In this document: piece after piece, positions 17,067 through 25,194 of the stretch | Layout of the letters: each line of letters opens with the position of its first letter | Position numbering within the stretch: the stretch's first letter is position 1 | Assembly: GCA_016790575.1 (NCBI GenBank) | Contig: JAEUOU010000006.1 | Coordinates: 182,737-246,736, forward strand | Direction of reading: 5' to 3' | DNA length: 64,000 nt | DNA from: Burkholderiaceae bacterium | GTDB lineage: Bacteria; Pseudomonadota; Gammaproteobacteria; Burkholderiales; Burkholderiaceae_C | Made by a program: the position numbers and the translations under genes | Notes under the pieces: generated by a model | What the model was told of the DNA's origin: nothing | The model's input: the letters and a program-made list of their open reading frames with translations, nothing else | Database searches by the model: none

Positions 17067-18806
17067 TCAGGTCCGGCCGCCGCCGGGGATGGCCGCCACG
17101 GGCGGGGGCAGGCTGCGCTCAAGGTGGTCCAGCAAGGTCTGGCGGACGGTGTCGTCGCGCAGATCGGGGAAAGCCACGTCGGCGGGCGTGACCATGCGGG
17201 CCGGGAAGCGGCGGCGTAGCACCTCGGCTGTCGGTCCGGTTCCGGTTCCCGGGGCAATGATCTGGTCCCACAGGCGGATGAGTTGCTCTACCGACGCGGC
17301 ACGTGCGCCGGCCCCGCGCGCGAATCCCAGTGGCTGCGACGGGGTGACCAGAATCAGTACCGAGCGCTGCCGGTCGCGGCGGTTGGTCTGGTTGAGCAGC
17401 AGGTTCGGTCCGGGCACGTCGCCGATACCGGGGACCTTCGAGTCCTGATGGTCGAACACCTGCTCCTGCAGTCCCGACAGCACCAGTGTCTCGCCATAGC
17501 GCACGTCCGCGGTGGCACTGACGCTTTGTTTGAAGATCGACAACTGTTCGCGGAAGGTGCCGCCGGGCACGTCGCTGAAGAAGCTGCGGTCGGCCTCCAG
17601 GCGGAACTGGGCGCCGTCCGGACGCACCTGACTGGGGGTGACGCTCAGCCGCACGCCGACGTCGATGCGTTCCAGCTGCGCGGTATTCACTCCGGAGGTC
17701 TGCACCACCAGTTGTTCGCCGACGAAGAAGCTGCTGGGCTGTCCGACAAAGGCGGTGAGGCTGGGCCGGGCCGTCATCTGGTAGCGCCGGGTACTGCGGT
17801 TGGCGATGTTCAGGCTATAGGTCAGATCCGTAATGCGCAGCGCGCGGGTGATCGAGGCGGCGGTGCCCGGTGTGCTGGTGGACACCCGCTCCGCGCCGTA
17901 GCTGATGCGCAGACCGTCGAGCAGATTGACCCCCAGGGTGCGGGCATCGCGGCCGTCCGAAAGAATCATCACGACGTCCACACTCAGCTGATCGGGATTG
18001 GGCGTCACGTCCGCTGTTGAACCGTCCGTGACCCTGCCCGGGCCGCTGCCGGGACCAGCGCCTGCCGCATTCGCGGTGCGCAGCAGCTGGGCGCTGCGCC
18101 GCCGCAGCTCCGGTGTCCAGCGGGCGTCCGGGTGCTCCAGACGCTCGCGCACCGCCGCGTGGTCGCCCTGCGCGGCGCGTGCCATCAGCGCAGTGCGGGT
18201 GGCGCGCTCCGAACGGGGCGTCAGGCGCAGCGCCTCGTCGGCGGCGGCCTGGGCCAGACCGAACTCGCCGTGCAGGTAGGCCGCGGCGGCAAGCGCTTCA
18301 AGACCCAAGGCTTGCGAGGGGTCGGCTGCCACGGCTTCCGCCAGCAGCGCCAGCGCTTCACCGCTGTGCTGGCGTTGCAGGGCGCTCACCCCGGCCAGAA
18401 AGGGTGGCCAGAAGACATCGGCGGCGAAACGCCGGGCCAGGCCGTAACCGGTGCCGGCCAGATCGAGCGCGGCATCGTCACCGTCCAGATGGTGTGCCAC
18501 CGCCAGCATCAGGTGTCCTTGTGCCGCACGGGGGTGACGGACCAGACCGTCCTGCAGCAGGTCTCTTGCTGCCGCGGTCTGACCCTGGCGCAGTGCGCCC
18601 AAGGCGGCCTGGAGCCAGTCCGGTCGCGGGGCGGCGCCGCCGGTGGACCCGCCTTGCGCCGGTGGTGCAGCCTCTGTGGCGGCTTCGTGAGGGGGCACGC
18701 TCGCGCAGCCAGCGGCCACCGCGAGGCCACACAGCGCCGCTGCGAGTCGGGTCATGCGGTTTCGGACGCAGCGCGTTCGGTCGGGGGGGGGTGGAATGCG
18801 GTTCAT
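17067..18806 (-). CDS. Lipoprotein with TPR-like N-terminus and C-terminal secretin domain
   Basis: Probable outer-membrane pore-forming secretin. The product has 579 residues from ATG 18806; ATG 18755 gives a shorter signal peptide with the same lipobox (LAVAAGC). Residues 60-240 contain TPR-like alpha repeats (LDLAGTGYGLARRFAADVFW, LLAEAVAADPSQALGLEALAA). The C-terminal half has the secretin features VVMILSDGRDARTLGVNLLD, LTYSLNIANRSTRRYQM, RPSLTAFVGQPSSFFVGE, ATADVRYGETLVLSGLQ and VPGIGDVPG, in the usual order. Separate N1/N2 ring domains are not evident. No ATPase, pilin or platform gene is in the window. It heads a four-gene operon divergent from the response regulator at 18943. Confidence 0.82.
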   Translation of the reverse strand: MNRIPPPPDRTRCVRNRMTRLAAALCGLAVAAGCASVPPHEAATEAAPPAQGGSTGGAAPRPDWLQAALGALRQGQTAAARDLLQDGLVRHPRAAQGHLMLAVAHHLDGDDAALDLAGTGYGLARRFAADVFWPPFLAGVSALQRQHSGEALALLAEAVAADPSQALGLEALAAAAYLHGEFGLAQAAADEALRLTPRSERATRTALMARAAQGDHAAVRERLEHPDARWTPELRRRSAQLLRTANAAGAGPGSGPGRVTDGSTADVTPNPDQLSVDVVMILSDGRDARTLGVNLLDGLRISYGAERVSTSTPGTAASITRALRITDLTYSLNIANRSTRRYQMTARPSLTAFVGQPSSFFVGEQLVVQTSGVNTAQLERIDVGVRLSVTPSQVRPDGAQFRLEADRSFFSDVPGGTFREQLSIFKQSVSATADVRYGETLVLSGLQEQVFDHQDSKVPGIGDVPGPNLLLNQTNRRDRQRSVLILVTPSQPLGFARGAGARAASVEQLIRLWDQIIAPGTGTGPTAEVLRRRFPARMVTPADVAFPDLRDDTVRQTLLDHLERSLPPPVAAIPGGGRT

Positions 18807-18942
18807 GGCGGCATGATCGGCAGTCCGGCGCGAACGCACTACCCATATCTGTGGGGGGTCGGTCCAGCGGCCGGGCGCTAAGATTCATGGTCCGGCCCGG
18901 CGCCACGCCGAGCGTTGCGCCGCACCGGTTGCCCCTGCCGCC

Positions 18943-19653
18943 ATGAATACGCCACCGTCCCCCGTCCACGCCGAGCCCTGGCGCGTAGTGCTGCTCGAAG
19001 ACGACGAGCGGCTGCGGGGATATTTCGAGCGCAGCATATGCGATCACCCGGCGCTGGCGTTGCAGGCCTCCTTCAGCCGCCTGCGCGACGCCCAGTCCTG
19101 GCTGGAAACACATCCGGCCGACATTCTGCTGACCGACCTGGCGCTGCCGGACGGCCACGGGCTGGAGCTGATCTACCGCCTGCGGCGTCTGCAGCCGGCT
19201 TGCGAGGTGCTGGTGATCTCGGTGCTGGGTGACGAAGACACGGTACTGGCCTGTGTCGAAGCCGGCGCCGTCGGCTACATCCACAAGGACGCCGCGCCGG
19301 CCGACATGGGGCGGACCATCGCCGATGTCAAAGGCGGGGCGTCTCCGATATCACCGATGCTGGCCCGTCGCCTGCTGGAGCGGTTGCGGCAGGTCGACCT
19401 TGCGCCGGAGGGCCGCCCGGGGCCGGGTACTGCACCGCCGCCGCCGGTTCCGTTGACCCCCCGCGAGCACGATGTGCTGCGCCTGATCGCCCGCGGCTAC
19501 ACCTACGCCGAAATCGCCGAGCAGGAAGGCATTACCCGCCATACCGTGCAGATGCACATCAAGAATCTGTACGGCAAACTGTCGGTCCACTCCCGTGGGC
19601 AGGCGGTCTACGAAGCCAGCCGGCTGGGGCTGGTCGAGCCCCCGCGCCCGTGA
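18943..19653 (+). CDS. NarL/LuxR-type response regulator, module 1
   Basis: DNA-binding response regulator of 236 residues. The receiver has the acidic pair in LLEDDERL, phospho-acceptor Asp65 (ILLTDLALPDG), the switch Ser in VISVLG, and Lys in GYIHKDA. The output domain is a LuxR helix-turn-helix (LTPREHDVLRLIARGYTYAE, then ITRHTVQMHIKNLYGKL). The TGA at 19651-19653 overlaps the GTG of the kinase at 19650. It is divergent from the secretin operon across a 136-base region. It closely resembles the regulator at 40823-41536, including LPDG and the spacing before the DNA-binding domain. Confidence 0.93.
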   Translation: MNTPPSPVHAEPWRVVLLEDDERLRGYFERSICDHPALALQASFSRLRDAQSWLETHPADILLTDLALPDGHGLELIYRLRRLQPACEVLVISVLGDEDTVLACVEAGAVGYIHKDAAPADMGRTIADVKGGASPISPMLARRLLERLRQVDLAPEGRPGPGTAPPPPVPLTPREHDVLRLIARGYTYAEIAEQEGITRHTVQMHIKNLYGKLSVHSRGQAVYEASRLGLVEPPRP

Positions 19654-21521
19654 GCGACCGCACTGCCTCCAGGGCAAGCGGGCCGATCCCCGGCCCGGCT
19701 GCGGTGCTCCTGATGGCGGCGATCCTGCTCGTCGCGGCGCTGGCCTGGCTGGCGCGCCCGGTGACTCCCGGCGGCGACGCGCAACGGCTGGTTCGCGCCG
19801 AGCTGGTCGACCGGGGTCCGCCCAGCGGACTGGCCGGCGCCCGAAACCTGCCCTTGCACTGGGACCTGCAGGCCCCCGGCAAGTCCGGTGTGGCGGAGCT
19901 TCGTCTGCGGTTTGACCGCCCGGCGCGCGCGGAAGGCACTCCGCCCGAGCCCTGGGCCGTTGTGGTGCCCCGCCTGGGCAACGCCTGGACCATAGACATC
20001 AACGGGCATCCGCTCGCTTCGGGCGGCGAGCTGGAGCGCGCCAATGACGCCTGGGCCGCCCGCCGTCCGGTTTGGGTGGTGGTGCCGGATTTCCTGCTGC
20101 AGCCCGACAACGAGCTGCGCGTGCGCCTTCGCGCGGACCTTGGGCGACGTGCCGGGCTGTCCGCTGTCTGGGTCGGTCCGGCCGCCGAACTGCAGGCGCT
20201 GTGGCAGCGGGAGGAATGGGTCCGCATCACCTTGCCGCAGGCCGTGACGGTGCTGAGCCTTCTGGTGGCGGGCCTTTCCGCGCTGCTGTGGCTGCAGCAG
20301 CGTGATTCGCTGTACGCCTGGGCCGCGGTCGGCGAGACCGCCTGGGGTCTGCGCCTGATCGACACCTGGTGGGAGCAGACCTGGCTGGACTGGCCCGGCG
20401 CGGTGGCGCTCACCCTGGTGCTGTTCTGGGTCTGGACCGCCGCCCTGTACCGCATGATCGCGTCCCTTTGGGACAACCAGCGGCCTCGGTCTGAAGCGCG
20501 GGCGGTGGCGGCGGTTGTGCTGGCCGGGCCGCTGTTGCTGGCGGTCTCGTGGGTGGCCGGGCGTTCGCAGCCGCTGGTGCTGTGGATGCTCGCATCGCTG
20601 ACGCTCTGGATGGTTCTCGCGGCGCGTCTGTGGTGGGACTGTCGCCGCCAGCCGTCATGGCCGCGCTGGCTGGTGACACTGGCGCTGACGCTCTGTGTCG
20701 CGGCCATCACGCGGGACCTGGTGGCCGGCCGCTCGATGGTCGAACTGTATGAAGAGTCGGCGTGGAACAAATACGCCGGCGTGACGCTGGCCCTGGCGGT
20801 ATTGGTGATCGTGAGCCTGCGCTTCAAGCAGGCGCGCGAACAGCTGGTGCAACTGAACCACAGTATCGGCGAGCGCCTGGCCGCCCGTGAGGCGGAACTC
20901 AACCAGCGCCATGCCGAGCTGACCGCGCTGGCGCAGGCCAAGGCCGCAGCCGAGGAGCGAAGCCGCATTCTGCGCGACATGCACGACGGTGCCGGTGCCC
21001 ACCTGATCGCCGCCATCAAGCAGGTCGAAAGTGGCCAGGCGCAACGCGGCGAGTTGCTGGGTACGCTGCAGGAATCACTGGATCAGCTGCGGCTGTCGAT
21101 TGATGCCATGAACCTGCCGCCCGGTGATGTCAACGCGCTTTTGTCGAGTCTCCGGTATCGCCTGGGCCGCCGGATCGAGGCGGCGGGGCTGCGGCTGCAG
21201 TGGCGGGTCGAGGAATTGCCCCTGCTGGTCTACCTGCAGGCTGCCGACATGCGCCACCTGCAATTCATCCTGCTGGAGGCGATCTCCAACGTGATCCAGC
21301 ATGCCCGCGCCAGCCGGCTCACGGTGCGTGCCACCGCCGACAACGGCGACGTGTTGCTTGAACTGGAAGACGACGGTTGCGGCAGCGACCCGACATCGAC
21401 CGGCGGCAACGGCCGCCGGTCGATGACCGAGCGCGCGGCACTGGTCGGCGCCCGCTGCGAGTATCCACCGCGGGAAAACGGGACACTGGTGCGCCTGATA
21501 TTGCCCCGGGTTCGACCCTGA
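19650..21521 (+). CDS. Membrane sensor histidine kinase, 7TMR-DISM-like, module 1
   Basis: Partner kinase of the preceding regulator, 623 residues from GTG 19650. A first membrane helix (VLLMAAILLVAALAWLA) leads to an extracytoplasmic beta-rich domain of about 150 residues. A cluster of about seven membrane helices (residues 190-395) follows, the layout of 7TMR-DISM receptors. A short coiled coil then precedes the HisKA_3-type dimerisation motif ILRDMHDGAG with His445. The ATPase domain contains LEAISNVIQHARA (N box) and LELEDDGCGSD (G box). The sensed signal is unknown. A dispersed repeat copy begins 30 bases after the stop. Confidence 0.9.
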   Translation: MSDRTASRASGPIPGPAAVLLMAAILLVAALAWLARPVTPGGDAQRLVRAELVDRGPPSGLAGARNLPLHWDLQAPGKSGVAELRLRFDRPARAEGTPPEPWAVVVPRLGNAWTIDINGHPLASGGELERANDAWAARRPVWVVVPDFLLQPDNELRVRLRADLGRRAGLSAVWVGPAAELQALWQREEWVRITLPQAVTVLSLLVAGLSALLWLQQRDSLYAWAAVGETAWGLRLIDTWWEQTWLDWPGAVALTLVLFWVWTAALYRMIASLWDNQRPRSEARAVAAVVLAGPLLLAVSWVAGRSQPLVLWMLASLTLWMVLAARLWWDCRRQPSWPRWLVTLALTLCVAAITRDLVAGRSMVELYEESAWNKYAGVTLALAVLVIVSLRFKQAREQLVQLNHSIGERLAAREAELNQRHAELTALAQAKAAAEERSRILRDMHDGAGAHLIAAIKQVESGQAQRGELLGTLQESLDQLRLSIDAMNLPPGDVNALLSSLRYRLGRRIEAAGLRLQWRVEELPLLVYLQAADMRHLQFILLEAISNVIQHARASRLTVRATADNGDVLLELEDDGCGSDPTSTGGNGRRSMTERAALVGARCEYPPRENGTLVRLILPRVRP

Positions 21522-21550
21522 GGGCCTCACGGAGCCGGTTTTGATGTCAG

Positions 21551-21603
21551 AAGGGGCGATACCCAGCGTAAAAAGGTCGCTTTATGCTACGAAAAAAGTA
21601 GCG
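21551..21603 (-). repeat. Dispersed repeat copy R3
   Basis: On the minus strand it reads GCTACTTTTTTCGTAGC, a perfect 5-bp hairpin, then ATAAAGCGACCTTTTTACGC and TGGGTATCGCCCCTT. It occupies part of the 244-base gap between the module 1 kinase and the next gene. The rest of the gap (21604-21765) shows only a ribosome site (AAGGAG near 21751). Confidence 0.85.
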
Positions 21604-21765
21604 CTCCAGGGGTGCTGGCCATCCGCCGCCGGTGTCCCGGGTGTGTCGCCGGTCCGCGTGGCGCGGGAGAAAGCGGTGGAAAATGCCCGGTGCTGCCGGC
21701 GGGCGCAGTGGCGCACGGGCAAGCGCTGATCAACAGCGGCCGCCAAGCCGACAAGGAGACAGGGC

Positions 21766-23379
21766 ATGAACACTCAGACGCTGACCAGTGACCTGCTGGT
21801 GATCGGTGGCGGACTTGCGGGCCTGGTCACCGCGCTGGAGGCCTTGCGGGCGGGCCAGCGCGTCACGCTCGTCGACCGCGATACCCCCGAGCGTCTGGGG
21901 GGCCTGGCGCTGTGGGCCTTCGGTGGCATGGCGCTGGTGGGCACGCCGCTGCAGGCCCGCATGAAGATCCCCGACACTCCCGAACGCGCGCTGCGCGACT
22001 GGCAACGTTTCGGCGAACTGGACCCCGATGACACCTGGGCACAGCAGTGGGCGCGCTACTACGTGGAACACTCCCGTGCGCAGGTGTATGACTGGCTGAT
22101 TGGCGAGGGCATCCGCTTCATGCCGGCAGTCAACTGGGTCGAGCGGGGCCTGCAGGGTGACGGCAACAGTGTGCCGCGCTACCACATCGTCTGGGGAACC
22201 GCGCGGGAGCTCACCCGGCGGATGATTGCGCAGATGCGCGCAGCCGACACCGGCGGGCGGCTGACCGTGCTGCATGGTCACCGTGTCACCGAGGTCGAAC
22301 GGCAGGGCGGCCGGCTGGTGGGCGCGGTCGCAGTCGATACGGGCTCGGGCGCTGCGCGGCGGCTGGTCGCGCCGATGGTCGTGCTGGCCATGGGCGGGAT
22401 CAACGGCAGCCATGAGCAGGCCCGTGCCCACTGGCCGGCAGACCGGCCCCGGCCCGCCACGATGCTCAACGGTGCCCACCCGTTCGCTGACGGCAAACTG
22501 CACCAGGTGGCAGCGGGGCTGGGCGGGCAGATCGTGCGGGCGGGTGAAATGTGGAACTACGCGGCGGGCTTTCCCCATCCGTTTGCGCATTTCGAGGGGC
22601 ATGGCCTGTCCACCATCCCCTGCAAGTCGGCGCTGTGGCTCAACCACAAAGGCGAACGCATCGGCCCCGAGCCCCTGGTCACCGGCTTTGATACCCACTG
22701 GTTGTGCCAGCGCGTGGCAGCCCAGGAAAAACCCTGGACCTGGCATTTGCTCAACTGGCGTATCGCGGCCAAGGAATTTGCCATTTCGGGGGCCGAGCAC
22801 AACCAGCGCATACGTGACCGGCAGTTCCCGCTGTTCCTGAAGGAAACCCTGCTGGGCAACCACCGGCTGGTGCGGCAGATGGCGGCGGAGAGTCCGCATT
22901 TCCTGGTCGATGACACGCTGTCGGGGCTGGCCGCGAAGATGAATGCGCTGACGGCGTCCCACGACGTCGACCCCGCCGTACTGCAGGCGACGGCAGACGC
23001 CTTCGATGCGAACTTTGCCCAGGGCAACAAGCTGCACAACGACGACCAGATCCGGCGCATTCAGCACGCCAGGCAATGGGGGCCGGACAAACTGCGAACC
23101 TGCGCGCCGGCGCCGCTGCAAAAGCCGGGGGCGGGGCCGTTCATCGCCATCCAGATGCAGCTCATCACCCGCAAAAGTCTGGGCGGGTTGCGCACCGATC
23201 TGCACAGCCGGGTGCTCGATGGCGCGGGCGCGCCTGTCCCTGGTTTGTACTGTGTGGGCGAGGCCGCCGGCTTCGGTGGCGGGGGGGCCAGCGGCAAACG
23301 CTCGCTGGAGGGCACCTTCCTGCCCGGCTGTATCCTGACCGCGCGGGCCGCCGTGCGGTCGATCGCGGGCGGCGGCTGA
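21766..23379 (+). CDS. FAD-binding oxidoreductase, COG3573-type
   Basis: Flavoprotein dehydrogenase of the fumarate-reductase/3-ketosteroid-dehydrogenase superfamily, 537 residues. The dinucleotide-binding fold is at the start (LLVIGGGLAGLVTALEALRA), followed by GGLALWAFGGMALVGTPLQ. The C-terminal flavin-contact segment is GLYCVGEAAGFGGGGASGKR, then SLEGTFLPGCILTARAA. This full-length pattern matches the uncharacterised COG3573 group. It has no signal peptide. ATG 21766 has AAGGAGACAGGGC ahead. It lies upstream of the TPP enzyme gene, 135 bases apart; its substrate is unknown. Confidence 0.85.
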   Translation: MNTQTLTSDLLVIGGGLAGLVTALEALRAGQRVTLVDRDTPERLGGLALWAFGGMALVGTPLQARMKIPDTPERALRDWQRFGELDPDDTWAQQWARYYVEHSRAQVYDWLIGEGIRFMPAVNWVERGLQGDGNSVPRYHIVWGTARELTRRMIAQMRAADTGGRLTVLHGHRVTEVERQGGRLVGAVAVDTGSGAARRLVAPMVVLAMGGINGSHEQARAHWPADRPRPATMLNGAHPFADGKLHQVAAGLGGQIVRAGEMWNYAAGFPHPFAHFEGHGLSTIPCKSALWLNHKGERIGPEPLVTGFDTHWLCQRVAAQEKPWTWHLLNWRIAAKEFAISGAEHNQRIRDRQFPLFLKETLLGNHRLVRQMAAESPHFLVDDTLSGLAAKMNALTASHDVDPAVLQATADAFDANFAQGNKLHNDDQIRRIQHARQWGPDKLRTCAPAPLQKPGAGPFIAIQMQLITRKSLGGLRTDLHSRVLDGAGAPVPGLYCVGEAAGFGGGGASGKRSLEGTFLPGCILTARAAVRSIAGGG

Positions 23380-23514
23380 ATCCAGCCCCGTCGGAACCGG
23401 ACTTCACCGACAACCCGAAGACACCATGCAGGGCGACATCGTTTCCAGCGTGCTCTTGCGGCCTGGGTATGCCCGTCCGGCCTGATCCCTTGACCTTTTG
23501 ATGCGGAGATTTCC

Positions 23515-25173
23515 ATGACCAATGGCGCCCATGCCCTGATGAAAACGCTGGTGGATGCTGGCATCGAAGTCTGCTTCACCAACCCCGGCACCAGCGAAAT
23601 GCACTTTGTCGCAGCGCTGGACAGCGAGCCAAAAATGCGCGCGGTGCTGGCGCTCTTCGAGGGGGTTGCCACCGGCGCGGCCGACGGCTATGCCCGCATG
23701 GCCGACAAACCGGCGGCCACCCTGTTGCACCTGGGCTGCGGCCTGGGCAACGGTCTGGCCAACCTGCACAACGCGCGCAAGGGCAAAGTGCCCGTCGTCA
23801 ACATCGTCGGCGACCATGCCACCGACCACACCCGATACGACGCGCAGTTGCAGTCCGACATCGAAACCGTGGCGCGCAACGTCTCGCCGGGTTTCGTCCG
23901 CACCGCGAAATCCACCGCCGAACTGGGTCGCGACACGGCCGATGCCATCGCCGCTGCACGGGGCCTGCCTGGCCAGGTCGCCACCTTGATCCTGCCGGCC
24001 GATGTGTCCTGGGGCGAGGGCGGCGAGCCAGCGCCGGTACCCGCCATGGCCCCGGCCCCGGCGGCCGATGAGGGTGTGGTGGCGGCCATTGCCCTGGCGG
24101 TGAGGTCCGCACGGAAAGCCGCCCTGCTGCTTGGTGGCCAGGCCTTGCGTGAACCGGGCCTGGTGTTGGCCGCGCGAATTGCCGCAGCCAGCGGTGTGCA
24201 CCTGTTTGCCGAGGTGTTTCCCACCCGGCTGGAGCGGGGCGCCGGGCTGCCTGCGGTGGAGCGTATCGCCTACCTGGCGGAGATGGCGGGCGTGCAGCTG
24301 GCCGATATCGAGCACCTGATTCTGGTCGACGCCAAGTCGCCGGTTTCCTTCTTCGCCTATCCGGGCAAGAAGAGCGACCTGGTGCCGGACGGCTGTACGG
24401 TCCATACCCTCTGCAGTCCCTCTCAGGACGCCTGCGCCAGCCTGGCCCGTCTCGCGCAGGCGCTGGGTGCGGACCAGGCGACCCCGGCCCTGCAGGCAGC
24501 CTGGCGGCCCGGGCGCCCCCGTGGCCGGCTCAATGCCCCCAAAGTGTGCAAGGCCGTGGGCCATCTGATGCCCGAGAACACCATCCTGATCGATGAGGCC
24601 ATTACCTCGGGCCTCCTGCTGGGCGCGATGACGGCCGGTGCGCCGCGGCACGACCTGATTACGCTCACCGGCGGTGCGATCGGGCAGGGCCTGCCCAACG
24701 CGATCGGCGCAGCCATCGCCTGTCCCGACCGCCCGGTCATTGCCCTCATCGGGGACGGCACCGCCATGTACACCATCCAGGCACTGTGGACCATGGCCCG
24801 CGAGGGGCTCAACGTCACTGTCATCATCTTCAACAATGCGTCCTATTCGGTGCTGAATGTGGAGCTGGAACGGGTCGGCGCGGAGCGTCCCGGCCCCAAG
24901 GCCCTTTCGCAGCTCGACTTGCACGGCCCCGTGTTGCACTTTGCCCGCCTGGCCCAGGGCATGGGCGTGCACGCCGTCCGGACCGATGAAGCCGAAGGCT
25001 TTTGCAAGGCGCTGGAATACGCATTGGCGCACCCCGGCCCGCACCTGATCGAAGCGGTCGTACCCGAGTCCCTTTCGGGCGCCAAACGCAAGGTGTTGCC
25101 GTGGCTGCTGCGTTCTTTGCCCTCGCTGCCGCCGTCGGTCGCCCGCGCGCTCAAGCGCAAGATCGCGCCCTGA
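23515..25173 (+). CDS. Thiamine-pyrophosphate enzyme, acetolactate-synthase-like
   Basis: TPP-dependent enzyme of 552 residues in the acetolactate synthase/benzoylformate decarboxylase superfamily. The N-terminal PYR domain has the catalytic Glu49 (LFEGVATGAADGYARM). The C-terminal PP domain has the TPP motif GDGTAMYTIQ, ending in IIFNN (near residue 413 on). The middle domain lacks an obvious FAD-type pattern, so it may not be a true acetolactate synthase, and no small subunit is adjacent. Related genes are usually labelled acetolactate synthase large subunit without functional proof. Confidence 0.85.
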   Translation: MTNGAHALMKTLVDAGIEVCFTNPGTSEMHFVAALDSEPKMRAVLALFEGVATGAADGYARMADKPAATLLHLGCGLGNGLANLHNARKGKVPVVNIVGDHATDHTRYDAQLQSDIETVARNVSPGFVRTAKSTAELGRDTADAIAAARGLPGQVATLILPADVSWGEGGEPAPVPAMAPAPAADEGVVAAIALAVRSARKAALLLGGQALREPGLVLAARIAAASGVHLFAEVFPTRLERGAGLPAVERIAYLAEMAGVQLADIEHLILVDAKSPVSFFAYPGKKSDLVPDGCTVHTLCSPSQDACASLARLAQALGADQATPALQAAWRPGRPRGRLNAPKVCKAVGHLMPENTILIDEAITSGLLLGAMTAGAPRHDLITLTGGAIGQGLPNAIGAAIACPDRPVIALIGDGTAMYTIQALWTMAREGLNVTVIIFNNASYSVLNVELERVGAERPGPKALSQLDLHGPVLHFARLAQGMGVHAVRTDEAEGFCKALEYALAHPGPHLIEAVVPESLSGAKRKVLPWLLRSLPSLPPSVARALKRKIAP

Positions 25174-25194
25174 CGCACTGGCGGGTCTGACCGC

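Noticed and set aside
18807-18942. NarL-like heptamer TACCCAT in the divergent region of module 1
   Set aside because: A single 7-bp match has little weight and no clear partner half-site; the matching region of module 2 has no equally good copy.
23430-23490. Possible twelfth dispersed repeat copy (GGGTATGCCC present)
   Set aside because: The hairpin and the CGACC-TTTT block do not match at the right spacing; likely chance.
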